A DNA stretch of 62,965 nucleotides from Corynebacterium sp. (GTDB lineage Bacteria > Actinomycetota > Actinomycetes > Mycobacteriales > Mycobacteriaceae). The stretch lies in NCBI GenBank assembly GCA_030527885.1, contig JAUMZY010000009.1, forward strand, positions 1-62,965. Reading direction: 5' to 3'. A model generated the notes under the pieces. It searched no databases. It saw only the letters and a program-made list of their open reading frames with translations, and had not been told where the DNA came from. Positions 10,403 through 19,343 of this stretch are shown in pieces; positions within the stretch are counted from its first letter, which is position 1; each line of letters begins with the position of its first letter. The position numbers were made by a program, and so were the translations under genes.

Positions 10403-11176
10403 ATGGTCACCGAGGACGTCACGTTTACGGCCGGCACTTTCAGCCCCAATCCCCAACGCGCCAATATTCGCAGCATGCTGCGCGCCCAAGCACTCATTGA
10501 AGCCAAATTATTCCTCCGCCACGGCGAACAATTACTCTTGAGCTTCATTATTCCGGTGTGCATGTTGATAGCTATCACTATCATCCCCATCATCAAGCAG
10601 GACGAACCCATGCGGATCGCCTTCCCCATAGTGCTGGCTATCGCTGCTATGAGTTCCGGTTTTACCGGGGAAGCCATTTCGTTGGCGTTCGATCGCCGCT
10701 ACGGCGCCCTCAAACGCACCGGGGCCTCCGGGGTGCCCGCGTGGACAATCATCGTGGGGAAAATCCTCGGCCTGCTGGCCGTCGCCGTGATCCAAATCAT
10801 CGTGCTGACCAGCATTGCATTGGCCTTGGGCTGGTCCAGCAGCTTCGGTGGGATTCTCACCGGCACCATCGTGTTCCTCTGCGGCATCACCACCTTCACC
10901 GCCTTGGGCATGCTCATGGGCGGCACCTTATCGTCCGAACTCGTGTTGGGCCTAGCCAACCTCATTTGGGTCCTGCTCGTCGGCGGCGCCAGTTACCTCA
11001 TTTTCAACCACGATACGTTCCCCATTGCCCTCAATGCGATTCCGTCCATTGCGCTGGCCAGCGGCCTGCTGCACGGCTTCGACGGGCATATTCCATTGGT
11101 GTCAATCGTGTCGCTTCTGGTGTGGACTGTGGTGGGTGTTGCGGCGGCCACCCGCTGGTTCAAATTCGCTGATTAG
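10403..11176 (+). CDS. ABC-2 type transporter permease
   Basis: A 257-residue membrane protein with six hydrophobic segments, starting near residue 45 (LLLSFIIPVCMLIAITIIPII). It is the membrane partner of the ATPase just upstream. The ATG at 10403 follows AAGGAG by nine bases. DrrB/ABC-2 features include the segment FDRRYGALKRTGASGVPAWTI after the second helix, the cytoplasmic loop that contacts the ATPase. No substrate can be inferred. Confidence 0.92.
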   Translation: MVTEDVTFTAGTFSPNPQRANIRSMLRAQALIEAKLFLRHGEQLLLSFIIPVCMLIAITIIPIIKQDEPMRIAFPIVLAIAAMSSGFTGEAISLAFDRRYGALKRTGASGVPAWTIIVGKILGLLAVAVIQIIVLTSIALALGWSSSFGGILTGTIVFLCGITTFTALGMLMGGTLSSELVLGLANLIWVLLVGGASYLIFNHDTFPIALNAIPSIALASGLLHGFDGHIPLVSIVSLLVWTVVGVAAATRWFKFAD

Positions 11177-11202
11177 CATTCGAGGTTTAGTGCGACACCA
11201 GG

Positions 11203-11208
11203 TACTAT
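11203..11208 (+). promoter_or_regulatory. -10 box TACTAT, likely leaderless ctaA promoter
   Basis: TACTAT ends eight bases before the GTG at 11217, and no ribosome-binding site is visible. This supports the GTG as the true ctaA start rather than a longer frame reaching back into the permease gene. Confidence 0.55.
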
Positions 11209-11216
11209 TAAGGCCC

Positions 11217-12224
11217 GTGTCATCCAAACTAACAGCGTTGAAAAATCGCTATGCTTCGGTGCCCACCATGGCACTGCAGCAAAAACTAGCCCTTCTGCTT
11301 CTGGTGTCTCAAGGTGGTATCACCGTCAGCGGCTCCATCGTCCGAGTCACCGGCTCCGGGTTGGGGTGCAACACCTGGCCCAACTGCCACGAAGGTTCCC
11401 TCGTGCCCGTCGAAGGCGCCGCCCCCGCCATCCACCAAGCCATCGAGTTCGGCAACCGGCTGCTCACCTTCGTGCTCATCGCCTTCGTCATCGCCGTCTT
11501 CCTAGCCGTGCGGGCCGCACACCGCCGCAAGGAAATCATCGTGCACGCCGTCATCCAGGGCTTGGGCATCATCGCCCAGGCCATCATCGGTGGCGTCTCT
11601 GTGCTTCTGCAACTGGCGTGGTGGTCGGTGGTCTTGCACTTCCTGCCGTCCATGCTGTTGGTGTGGCTGGCGGCAATCCTGTATTTCCGCATCAAGGAAC
11701 CCGACCACCTCGCCCCGCAGCGCACCTACAGCACCCCGCTGCGCATCCTGAACATAGTGTTCGCCACCGGCATTGCCCTCGTCCTGGTCACCGGCACCAT
11801 GGTCACCGGCGCCGGCCAGCACTCGGGTGACATTAATGTGGGGGCGGATAATCGCCTGCAAATCTCGTTGGCCCTGATCGCCCATATTCACGCCTGGACG
11901 CTGTACGCCACGTTGGGGATTCTGCTGGTGCTCGTCGTAGGGTTGTGGTTGACGCACACGCCGCGGCATATTCAGAAGACCGGCTGGATACTGGTTGGCA
12001 TCATTCTCATGCAGGCCGCCGTGGGCATCACCCAATTCCGGTTGGGTGTGCCCCGGTGGACCGTGCCGATCCACGTGGGGTTGAGTTCGATGATCGTGGC
12101 GTATTCGTCGTTCTTGTATTCGCATGGGTCCGAGCGGATTTCTGAGGTGAATCCGAAGACCACCACTGGTTCCCCCACCGGGGATGAACTGTACGCCGGC
12201 GAATTATATTCACTTGCTACCTAA
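11217..12224 (+). CDS. ctaA: Haem A synthase CtaA (COX15 family)
   Basis: A 335-residue membrane enzyme that oxidises the C8 methyl group of haem O to give haem A for the aa3 cytochrome c oxidase. Eight hydrophobic helices are visible. The cysteine pair Cys51 and Cys57 lies in SGLGCNTWPNC, and haem-binding histidines occur in AIHQAIEFGNR and the later helices (VLHFLPS, HIHAWTLYA, VPIHVGLSS). The GTG start fits a leaderless promoter. It works with ctaB, which makes haem O; here the two are separated by azlCD. Confidence 0.96.
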   Translation: MSSKLTALKNRYASVPTMALQQKLALLLLVSQGGITVSGSIVRVTGSGLGCNTWPNCHEGSLVPVEGAAPAIHQAIEFGNRLLTFVLIAFVIAVFLAVRAAHRRKEIIVHAVIQGLGIIAQAIIGGVSVLLQLAWWSVVLHFLPSMLLVWLAAILYFRIKEPDHLAPQRTYSTPLRILNIVFATGIALVLVTGTMVTGAGQHSGDINVGADNRLQISLALIAHIHAWTLYATLGILLVLVVGLWLTHTPRHIQKTGWILVGIILMQAAVGITQFRLGVPRWTVPIHVGLSSMIVAYSSFLYSHGSERISEVNPKTTTGSPTGDELYAGELYSLAT

Positions 12225-12241
12225 AAGCCGCCCTGAAGTTT

Positions 12242-12247
12242 TATACT
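12242..12247 (+). promoter_or_regulatory. -10 box TATACT, likely leaderless azlC promoter
   Basis: TATACT ends seven bases before the ATG at 12255. It gives azlCD its own promoter between ctaA and ctaB. Confidence 0.6.
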
Positions 12248-12254
12248 TTTGCGC

Positions 12255-12926
12255 ATGTCTTCTTTCCGCGCTGCTCTACGTCACGCCGGCGCAGTGTGGG
12301 CTGGGTTCTTCGCCATGTCCTTCGGCTTGGGCATCCTGGTGGTGCATGCCGGATTAGCCTGGTGGGTGGCACCCCTGCTGTCGGGGTTTGTGTATGCCGG
12401 CAGCATGGAGTTCATCATGATTGGGTTGCTCTCTGGGGGTGCTTCCTTATCGACGATTGCCCTCACCACATTTTTCACCAATTCGCGGCACGTCTTCTAC
12501 GGGCTGACCTACCCGTTGCAGGTGGTGCAGGGCAGATTGGCGCGCTTCTACACGGTGTTCACCCTCGCGGATGAAACCTACGCCCTGGTGTCTGCCATTC
12601 CACCAGAAGAGCGCACTTCTGGGCGGATTCTCTACACCACGGCGGGGTTGCATTTGAATTGGGTTGCGGGTTCCACCGTGGGGGCGTTATTCGCCAGCAA
12701 AGCCTTAGGTCATGTCCCTGGCCTTGATTTTGTGCTGGTGGGGTTGTTTACCGTCATCGCCATGGACATGTTTGCCCAGTACCGCGACGTGCTCACCACG
12801 GGCATGGCGGTTGGTTGCGCCCTGCTGGCGTTACTGCTCACCCCGCAGCATATGCTGGTGGTAGCCATGTCGCTCTTTGCCGGGCTGCTGCTGGTACGAC
12901 ACCAATGGGAGAAATCATCATCATGA
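12255..12926 (+). CDS. azlC: AzlC family branched-chain amino acid exporter, large subunit
   Basis: A 223-residue membrane protein of the AzlC/BrnF family. The N-terminal FRAALRHAGAVWAGFFAMSFGLGILVVHAG and the SMEFIMIGLL and TNSRHVFYGLTYPLQ segments are typical. With AzlD it forms an exporter; the C. glutamicum homologue BrnFE exports isoleucine, leucine, valine and methionine. The ATG at 12255 is preferred over a TTG two codons upstream because of the TATACT box seven bases before it. No lrp-like regulator gene lies nearby, unlike brnFE. Confidence 0.9.
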   Translation: MSSFRAALRHAGAVWAGFFAMSFGLGILVVHAGLAWWVAPLLSGFVYAGSMEFIMIGLLSGGASLSTIALTTFFTNSRHVFYGLTYPLQVVQGRLARFYTVFTLADETYALVSAIPPEERTSGRILYTTAGLHLNWVAGSTVGALFASKALGHVPGLDFVLVGLFTVIAMDMFAQYRDVLTTGMAVGCALLALLLTPQHMLVVAMSLFAGLLLVRHQWEKSSS

Positions 12927-13252
12927 GTGCGACTTATGTGATCAGTGGCATTGCGGTGGCGATGCTCATCACGTTTGCCAGCCGGGTTATTCCTTTTCCG
13001 CTGCAAGCGAAGCTGGCCAACAGTGTGTTTTTGCGGCAGTTTTCCCGGTGGATGCCGTTGGGCGCCATGGTGATTTTATTCGTGTATGCCTGCCAGACGA
13101 TTCCTTTCACCGGTGGGTATCAGCGCTGGCTGCCGTACCTGGTGGCGCTGGTGGGTACCATCATCATGCATTCGTGGCGGCGGAATGTTTTGCTGTCGAT
13201 TGTGGTGGGCACAGGTATGTGCGTGGCATTATCCATTGCGTTAGCGCCGTAA
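12923..13252 (+). CDS. azlD: AzlD family branched-chain amino acid exporter, small subunit
   Basis: A 109-residue protein with four hydrophobic segments, the usual form of AzlD/BrnE. The ATG overlaps the azlC stop (ATGA), so the two are translationally coupled. A longer frame from 12815 only reads through azlC. Conserved points include FASRVIPF and the MPLGAMVILFVYA helix. It runs convergently towards ctaB with 14 bases between stops and no terminator. Confidence 0.9.
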   Translation: MSATYVISGIAVAMLITFASRVIPFPLQAKLANSVFLRQFSRWMPLGAMVILFVYACQTIPFTGGYQRWLPYLVALVGTIIMHSWRRNVLLSIVVGTGMCVALSIALAP

Positions 13253-13266
13253 GTGGATTGAAAAGT

Positions 13267-14223
13267 CTAGAACAGAATGAAGCTAAACCCGAACATTTCA
13301 CTAATGGTTTGCAGCCCCATGACGGCGTCGATGGATAAGCCCACGAACAGCAACGCTAAGTAATTATTGGAGAGAATAAACAACTTCAGGGGCTTGACCT
13401 TGCCGCCGTTTTTCACCCCCATGTGCAGCACGATCGCCATGGTCAAAAACCATATGCCCGTAACCAGTGCCGTAACGGCATACACCAACCCGGCCGCCGG
13501 AATCAGCAACAAAGTTGTGAGCACCGTCGCCACCGTGTACCACACGATTTGGCGCGTCACCTGCACGGGTTCCCGCACCACCGGCAGCATGGGCACCCCC
13601 GCGACGGCGTAATCTTCTTTGTACTTCATGGCCAACGCCCACGTGTGCGGCGGCGTCCAGAAAAAGATGATCATGAACAACACCACAGCCTGCCACCATT
13701 GGTCTGGTATCTCCGGGGGCATGTTGTCCGTAATCACCGCCCAGCCGACCACCACCGGCATGCAGCCAGCCGCCCCACCCCACACGATGTTCATGTGCGT
13801 GCGGCGCTTCAAAAACTTGGTGTACACGAAGATGTAAAAAATGATCGTGAGCATGACAAACACCGCAGCCAGCAGGGAATGACACAGCAGCCACAACCAG
13901 AGGAAACTCACAACCGTGCACCCCCACGCAAACCGGGCAGCATCACGATTGCTCACGGTGTGGCGCACGAGTGGGCGCGCCCGGGTACGCCCCATTTTCT
14001 GGTCAATATCGGAATCGGCCACCATGTTGAACGTGTTGGCGGCCGCCGCCCCCAACCAACCCCCGATGAGCGTGAGCAGAATCAGGGCGATGTTGTTTTC
14101 GCCGCGTTCTGCCTGCAACATTGCGGGAATCGTAGCAACCAGGAGAAGTTCAATGACCCGCGGTTTTGTCAACGCGATATAGGCCTTGATCGTCTCCAAG
14201 GGGGTTTCCTCCAGCTTAAACAA
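13267..14223 (-). CDS. ctaB: Protohaem IX farnesyltransferase (haem O synthase) CtaB
   Basis: A 318-residue UbiA-family prenyltransferase that adds a farnesyl group to haem B to give haem O, the substrate of CtaA. The two aspartate-rich sites are seen as [20 protein letters not shown] and [16 protein letters not shown], and about nine helices are present. The frame starts with TTG at 14223; the conserved family start is [19 protein letters not shown], so a few N-terminal residues are uncertain. It is transcribed away from tkt. Confidence 0.96.
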   Translation of the reverse strand: MFKLEETPLETIKAYIALTKPRVIELLLVATIPAMLQAERGENNIALILLTLIGGWLGAAAANTFNMVADSDIDQKMGRTRARPLVRHTVSNRDAARFAWGCTVVSFLWLWLLCHSLLAAVFVMLTIIFYIFVYTKFLKRRTHMNIVWGGAAGCMPVVVGWAVITDNMPPEIPDQWWQAVVLFMIIFFWTPPHTWALAMKYKEDYAVAGVPMLPVVREPVQVTRQIVWYTVATVLTTLLLIPAAGLVYAVTALVTGIWFLTMAIVLHMGVKNGGKVKPLKLFILSNNYLALLFVGLSIDAVMGLQTISEMFGFSFILF

Positions 14224-14467
14224 TGATATCTACTTGAATTTTAGTCAGAACCGGCACCAGAAAAATACTCGGCGTCAGAAGCAACGTCACCATGGTAGCC
14301 GTACCGCTGAGTTTTACCATAGTCGACACCGCAGCACCCCCACTATTTGCAGCTTAACCATGGCGATTTCCCATAATCCTGCGATAGAGTATCCGCAAAC
14401 CCCCGTTAAGGGGTTTAAAGTAGAAACGTAAACCCTGTTTCCATGTATTAAAAGGACGGAATGTATA
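14224..14467. promoter_or_regulatory. Divergent ctaB / tkt promoter region with inverted repeat AAACCCC-N6-GGGGTTT
   Basis: 244 bases without a gene. A perfect 7-base inverted repeat, AAACCCC (14397-14403) and GGGGTTT (14410-14416), lies about 55 bases before the tkt GTG. Such C-run/G-run elements resemble binding sites of RamA, the LuxR-type regulator of central metabolism in C. glutamicum. AAAGGA near 14451 is the tkt ribosome-binding site. No GlxR-type site was seen here. Confidence 0.45.
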
Positions 14468-16585
14468 GTGTCTTCCTCCCAGCCTCATAATCCGCAGCAA
14501 CTGCCCGCGGACCTCCAACCAGTCATCACCCGCAACTACCCGAATGACTGGACAGAATTAGACACCCAAGCAGTAGATACTGCTCGGGTCCTCGCCGCCG
14601 ATGCCGTGCAGAACTGCGGCTCCGGCCACCCCGGCACCGCCATGTCCTTGGCGCCCCTGGCGTACACCTTGTTCCAACGAATCATGCACCTCGACCCCAC
14701 CGACACTACATGGGCCGGCCGCGACCGATTCGTGCTGTCCTGTGGTCATTCCTCACTGACCCAATACGTGCAGCTCTTCCTCGGTGGCTTTGGCCTGGAA
14801 TTGGATGATCTGAAGGCACTACGCACCTGGGGTTCACTCACCCCCGGCCACCCGGAATACCGCCACACCAAAGGTGTGGAGATCACCACTGGCCCACTGG
14901 GCCAAGGCTTGGCGTCTGCCGTAGGCATGGCCATGGCGGCCCGCCGGGAACGCCACCTCTTCGACCCGGCAGCACCCGCCGGTGAATCCCCCTTCGACCA
15001 CTACATTTACGTCATCGCTTCAGACGGCGACCTAGAAGAGGGCGTCACCGCCGAGGCTTCCTCCCTCGCCGGCACCCAACAACTGGGCAACCTGATCGTC
15101 TTCTGGGACGACAACCGGATCTCTATCGAGGAAGACACCCACATCGCCTTCACCGAAGACGTCAAAGCCCGCTACGAGGCCTACGGCTGGCAGGTGCTTG
15201 ATGTGGCCGCCGGTGAAGACGTTACCGCCATTGAGCAGGCCGTCGCCGAGGCCCAGGCCGATACCTCCCGCCCCTCCTTCATTCGGGTGCGCACCGTCAT
15301 CGGCTATCCGGCGCCCACCTTGATGAACAGCGGTGCCGTGCATGGTGCCGCGTTGGGTGAGGCTGAGGTGGCCGCCACCAAGGAAGTGTTGGGCTTTGAC
15401 CCGCAGGTGGATTTCTTCATTGGGGATGATGTGTTGGCGCATACGCGGCAGTTGGCGCAGCGGGGGCAGCACAAGCACCAGGAATGGCAGCAGAAGTTCG
15501 ATGCGTGGGCGGTGCAGAACCCGGAGGGGAAGGCACTGTTCGATCGGTTGCGCACCCGGACGTTGCCGGAGGGTTTTGATGCGGATCTGCCCACCTGGGA
15601 GGCTGGGGAGTCGGTGGCTACCCGGAAGGCTTCCGAGGCGACGTTGCAGGCGTTGGCCGCGACGTTGCCAGAGTTGTGGGGTGGTTCCGCGGACTTGGCG
15701 GGTTCGAACAACACGGTGATTAAGGGGGCACCGTCGTTTGGCCCGGAGAGCATCACCACGGATACGTGGACGACGGAGCCGGGCGGCCGGAATCTGCACT
15801 TTGGTATTCGGGAGCATGCGATGGGTTCGATTTTGAATGGTATTTCGTTGCATGGTGGGACGCGGCCGTATGGTGGCACGTTCTTGATTTTCTCGGATTA
15901 CATGCGGCCGGCTGTGCGGTTGGGGGCGTTGATGGGCACGGATGCGTATTACGTGTGGACGCACGATTCCATTGGGTTGGGTGAGGATGGTCCCACCCAC
16001 CAGCCGGTGGAGCAGTTGGCGGCGTTGCGCGCCATTCCGGGTGTGTCGATTCTGCGGCCGGCAGATGCTAACGAGACGGCGGCGGCGTGGCGGGCGGCCT
16101 TGTTGTACAAGGAGTCGCCGAAGGGCTTGGCGTTGACGCGCCAGAATGTGCCGGTGCTGGAAGGCACGAAGGAGAAGGCTCGGGAGGGTGTGGCCCGGGG
16201 CGCGTATGTGCTGGTTGAGGGGTCGAAGCCGACGCCGGATGTGATTTTGTTGGGCACGGGTTCGGAGGTGCAGTTGGCGGTTGAGGCTGCGGCGCGCCTG
16301 GAGTCTGAGGGTATTGCGGCCCGCGTGGTATCGGTGCCATGCCTGGATTGGTTTGTGGAGCAGGATGCGGAATACCAGGAGTCGGTGTTGCCGGCGGCTG
16401 TGACGGCGCGGGTTTCGGTGGAAGCTGGCTTGGCGTTGCCGTGGTGGCGGCTGTTGGGTTCACGGGGCCGGGCGGTGTCGTTGGAGCACTTTGGGGCTTC
16501 GGCGCCATATCAGAAGTTGTATGAGGAGTTTGGCATTACCACGGATGCGGTGGTTGCGTCTGCTCACGAATCCCTCAACGCTTAA
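14468..16585 (+). CDS. tkt: Transketolase
   Basis: A 705-residue thiamine-diphosphate enzyme that moves two-carbon units between sugar phosphates in the non-oxidative pentose phosphate pathway. The ThDP/Mg motif is ASDGDLEEG followed by WDDNRIS, and the C-terminal half has FSDYMRPAVRLGAL and the HDSIGLGEDGPTHQP segment. The GTG at 14468 follows AAAGGACGGA by a suitable distance. It is first in the tkt-tal-zwf-opcA-pgl order on the plus strand. The tkt stop is 31 bases before tal. Codon choice shifts from GCC/ACC-rich in the first third to GTG/GCG/TTG-rich later. Confidence 0.98.
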   Translation: MSSSQPHNPQQLPADLQPVITRNYPNDWTELDTQAVDTARVLAADAVQNCGSGHPGTAMSLAPLAYTLFQRIMHLDPTDTTWAGRDRFVLSCGHSSLTQYVQLFLGGFGLELDDLKALRTWGSLTPGHPEYRHTKGVEITTGPLGQGLASAVGMAMAARRERHLFDPAAPAGESPFDHYIYVIASDGDLEEGVTAEASSLAGTQQLGNLIVFWDDNRISIEEDTHIAFTEDVKARYEAYGWQVLDVAAGEDVTAIEQAVAEAQADTSRPSFIRVRTVIGYPAPTLMNSGAVHGAALGEAEVAATKEVLGFDPQVDFFIGDDVLAHTRQLAQRGQHKHQEWQQKFDAWAVQNPEGKALFDRLRTRTLPEGFDADLPTWEAGESVATRKASEATLQALAATLPELWGGSADLAGSNNTVIKGAPSFGPESITTDTWTTEPGGRNLHFGIREHAMGSILNGISLHGGTRPYGGTFLIFSDYMRPAVRLGALMGTDAYYVWTHDSIGLGEDGPTHQPVEQLAALRAIPGVSILRPADANETAAAWRAALLYKESPKGLALTRQNVPVLEGTKEKAREGVARGAYVLVEGSKPTPDVILLGTGSEVQLAVEAAARLESEGIAARVVSVPCLDWFVEQDAEYQESVLPAAVTARVSVEAGLALPWWRLLGSRGRAVSLEHFGASAPYQKLYEEFGITTDAVVASAHESLNA

Positions 16586-16616
16586 GCTTGTCGACGATCT
16601 ACGTAAAGGAATTTTT

Positions 16617-17699
16617 ATGAACGCCATTGATAATCTCGCGCAGGCGGGTACGTCCACCTGGTTGGATGATTTGTCCCGCGATCGGATTGAAACCGGCAAT
16701 CTGGCGGATGTGATTGCGAAGAAGTCTGTGGTTGGTGTGACCACCAACCCGGCGATTTTTGCTGCCGCCATGTCCAAGGGCACTGCTTACGACAGCCAGA
16801 TTGCGCAGTTGAAGGAGCAGGGCGCTGGTGCGGACCAGGCTGTCTACGCCATGAGTATTGCTGATGTGCAGGCTGCGTGCGATATTTTCGCGGACGTTTA
16901 CCAGGCTTCCGGCGGGAAGGACGGCCGGGTGTCCATTGAGGTGGACCCGCGGATCTCTGAAGATACGGAAGCCACCATCGCACAGGCGCGGGAGTTGTGG
17001 CAGAAGGTGGGCCGCCCGAATGCGATGATTAAGATTCCGGCAACGCCGGGTTCATTGCCGGCGATCACTGCGGCGTTGGCGGAGGGCATCAGCGTGAATG
17101 TGACCCTGATTTTCTCGGTGGCGCGTTACCTGGAGGTGATTGCGGCGTTCACGGCTGGCCTGGAGCAGGCGGCGGCGAATGGGCAGGATGTTTCGCAGAT
17201 TCATTCGGTTGCGTCGTTCTTTGTGTCCCGCCTGGATACGGAGGTGGATAAGCGCCTGGAGGAGATTGGTACGGATGAAGCGTTGGCGTTGCGGGGCCAA
17301 GCTGGGGTGGCTAACGCCCGGCTGGCGTACGCGGCGTTCCTGGATAAGCGGGCAGATATTGAACTGCCGGCGGGGGCGCATGTGCAACGCCCATTGTGGG
17401 CGTCGACCGGCGTGAAAAATCCGGACTACTCCCCCACGTTGTACGTGTCGGAGCTTGCCGGCCCGGATACGGTGAACACCATGCCGGAGGCCACCATTGA
17501 TGCGACGTTGGCGGCTGATGATGTGCGCGGCGATACGCTCACCGGCACCAAGGAGGCGGCAGAGGCCACCATGTCGGCCATCAGTGCCGTTGGTGTGGAT
17601 TTCGTTGATGTGTTCGATACCTTGGAGCGGGAAGGTGTGGAGAAGTTCGTGGCGGCGTGGCAGGAGTTGTTGGATTCCATGCAGGAACGCCTCACCTAG
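16617..17699 (+). CDS. tal: Transaldolase (class 3, actinobacterial)
   Basis: A 360-residue enzyme that transfers the dihydroxyacetone unit between sedoheptulose 7-phosphate and glyceraldehyde 3-phosphate. The Schiff-base lysine is Lys139 in NAMIKIPATPGSL. VVGVTTNPAIF (about residues 38-48) is the family start of the barrel. The ATG at 16617 follows AAAGGA by six bases; the frame is open further upstream but only by overlap with tkt. A copy of GCTTGTCGACG lies in the 31-base gap after tkt. Confidence 0.97.
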   Translation: MNAIDNLAQAGTSTWLDDLSRDRIETGNLADVIAKKSVVGVTTNPAIFAAAMSKGTAYDSQIAQLKEQGAGADQAVYAMSIADVQAACDIFADVYQASGGKDGRVSIEVDPRISEDTEATIAQARELWQKVGRPNAMIKIPATPGSLPAITAALAEGISVNVTLIFSVARYLEVIAAFTAGLEQAAANGQDVSQIHSVASFFVSRLDTEVDKRLEEIGTDEALALRGQAGVANARLAYAAFLDKRADIELPAGAHVQRPLWASTGVKNPDYSPTLYVSELAGPDTVNTMPEATIDATLAADDVRGDTLTGTKEAAEATMSAISAVGVDFVDVFDTLEREGVEKFVAAWQELLDSMQERLT

Positions 17700-17759
17700 G
17701 AAGTGTGCTGTTTGTAACAGTTTTTGTGTGGGAGGTTCGACCGAACCCGCAACCATGGG

Positions 17760-17765
17760 TAAACT
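17760..17765 (+). promoter_or_regulatory. -10 box TAAACT, likely leaderless zwf promoter
   Basis: TAAACT ends eight bases before the GTG at 17774, the same sequence and spacing as before the ABC ATPase gene. It suggests that zwf-opcA-pgl can be transcribed separately from tkt-tal. Confidence 0.5.
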
Positions 17766-17773
17766 AGGCGTTC

Positions 17774-19330
17774 GTGAGCGACCACGAAACAGCAGACTTG
17801 TCACCAGCAGTTCCTTGGGCCAACCCGTTACGCAGTGTCCAAGATAAACGACTCCCCCGCATCGCCGGCCCTTCTGGGATGGTGATCTTCGGGGTGACTG
17901 GTGATCTGGCTCGCAAGAAACTGTTACCTGCCATTTACGACCTGGCCAGCCGGGGGTTATTACCGGCTGGTTTTGCCTTAGTGGGCTACGGCCGACGCGA
18001 TTGGTCCAAAGAGGTCTTCGAAAACTACATCAAGGACGCCGTGAAAGCCGGCGCCCGCACGCCCTTCCGGGATAACGTGTGGGAGCGCCTGGCTGAGGGC
18101 ATGGTCTTCGTGCAAGGCAACTTTGATGACAATGATGCCTTTGACCGGTTGGCGGCCACGCTTGCGGAGTTGGATCAGACCCGCGGCACGGCCGGCAACT
18201 GGGCGTTTTATTTGTCGGTGCCGCCGGCGAATTTCTCGGATGTGTGCAATCAGTTGCAGCGGTCCGGCATGGCGCAGACCGCTGGCGGTGGTTGGCGCCG
18301 GGTGATTGTGGAGAAGCCGTTTGGTAATAATCAGGAGACGGCGCAGGAGCTGAACCGGGTGATTAACTCGGTGTTCCCGGAGAAGTCGGTGTTCCGCATT
18401 GACCACTACTTGGGTAAAGAAACCGTGCAGAATATTATGGCATTGCGGTTCGCCAACCAGATCTTTGATCCCCTGTGGAATAGTCACTATATTGATCATG
18501 TGCAGATCACCATGGCTGAGGATATTGGCTTGGGTGGTCGTGCGGGTTATTACGATGGCATTGGGGCGGCCCGGGATGTTATTCAGAACCACTTGATTCA
18601 GCTTCTGGCGTTGATAGCCATGGAGGAGCCAGTGGATTTCACGCCGGCGGAGCTGCAGGCCGAAAAAATCAAAGTATTGCGCGCCACCAAAGCGGTGGAG
18701 CCGTTTAGCAAAACCACGGCCCGGGGGCAGTACGCTGCCGGCTGGCAGGGGTCAGAATATGTGTGTGGCCTGCGGGAAGAAGAAGGCTTCGATCCGAATT
18801 CCACCACAGAAACATATGCTGCCTGCACGTTGGAGATTAATTCTCGGCGCTGGGCGGGGGTGCCGTTTTATTTGCGTACTGGTAAGCGGTTAGGCCGGCG
18901 GGTAACAGAGATTGCGCTAGTGTTTAAAGATGCGCCGCATCAACCATTCCCGGCGGGTACGCGGCATTCGCAGAGCCGGAATGTGGTGGTGATTCGGGTG
19001 CAGCCGGATGAGGGCATGTTGATGCGGTTTGGTTCCAAGGTGCCGGGTTCGGCCATGGAAGTTCGGGATGTCAACATGGATTTCAGTTATTCGGAGGCGT
19101 TTACGGAGGAGTCGCCGGAAGCATATGAGCGGTTAATTTTGGATGTGTTGTTGGATGAAGCCAGCTTGTTCCCTACTAATGAGGAAGTGGAGTTAAGTTG
19201 GAAGATTCTGGATCCGGTTTTGGAGTATTGGGCTCATCATGGCCGGCCGGAAAAATATGTTGCGGGCACGTGGGGTCCGGAGTCAGCAGATAAAATGCTT
19301 GGTTCGCAGCGATCGTGGCGGCGCCCCTAA
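17774..19330 (+). CDS. zwf: Glucose-6-phosphate 1-dehydrogenase
   Basis: A 518-residue enzyme that oxidises glucose 6-phosphate to 6-phosphogluconolactone with NADP. The nucleotide-binding motif GVTGDLARKKLLPA is at residues 40-53 and the substrate motif DHYLGKE at 210-216. The N-terminal extension of about 30 residues is usual in corynebacteria. The GTG start fits a leaderless promoter. OpcA, encoded next, is needed for full activity. Confidence 0.98.
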   Translation: MSDHETADLSPAVPWANPLRSVQDKRLPRIAGPSGMVIFGVTGDLARKKLLPAIYDLASRGLLPAGFALVGYGRRDWSKEVFENYIKDAVKAGARTPFRDNVWERLAEGMVFVQGNFDDNDAFDRLAATLAELDQTRGTAGNWAFYLSVPPANFSDVCNQLQRSGMAQTAGGGWRRVIVEKPFGNNQETAQELNRVINSVFPEKSVFRIDHYLGKETVQNIMALRFANQIFDPLWNSHYIDHVQITMAEDIGLGGRAGYYDGIGAARDVIQNHLIQLLALIAMEEPVDFTPAELQAEKIKVLRATKAVEPFSKTTARGQYAAGWQGSEYVCGLREEEGFDPNSTTETYAACTLEINSRRWAGVPFYLRTGKRLGRRVTEIALVFKDAPHQPFPAGTRHSQSRNVVVIRVQPDEGMLMRFGSKVPGSAMEVRDVNMDFSYSEAFTEESPEAYERLILDVLLDEASLFPTNEEVELSWKILDPVLEYWAHHGRPEKYVAGTWGPESADKMLGSQRSWRRP

Positions 19331-19343
19331 TTTTTAAGGTGAA

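Noticed and set aside
15032-16000. Minus-strand open frame of 322 codons
   Set aside because: Antisense to tkt; the Arg/Pro-rich translation matches nothing and the tkt motifs are intact.
16586-16596. AAGCTTGTCGAC taken as a cloning-vector junction (HindIII-SalI)
   Set aside because: The same sequence type recurs across the window inside conserved genes, so it is native.
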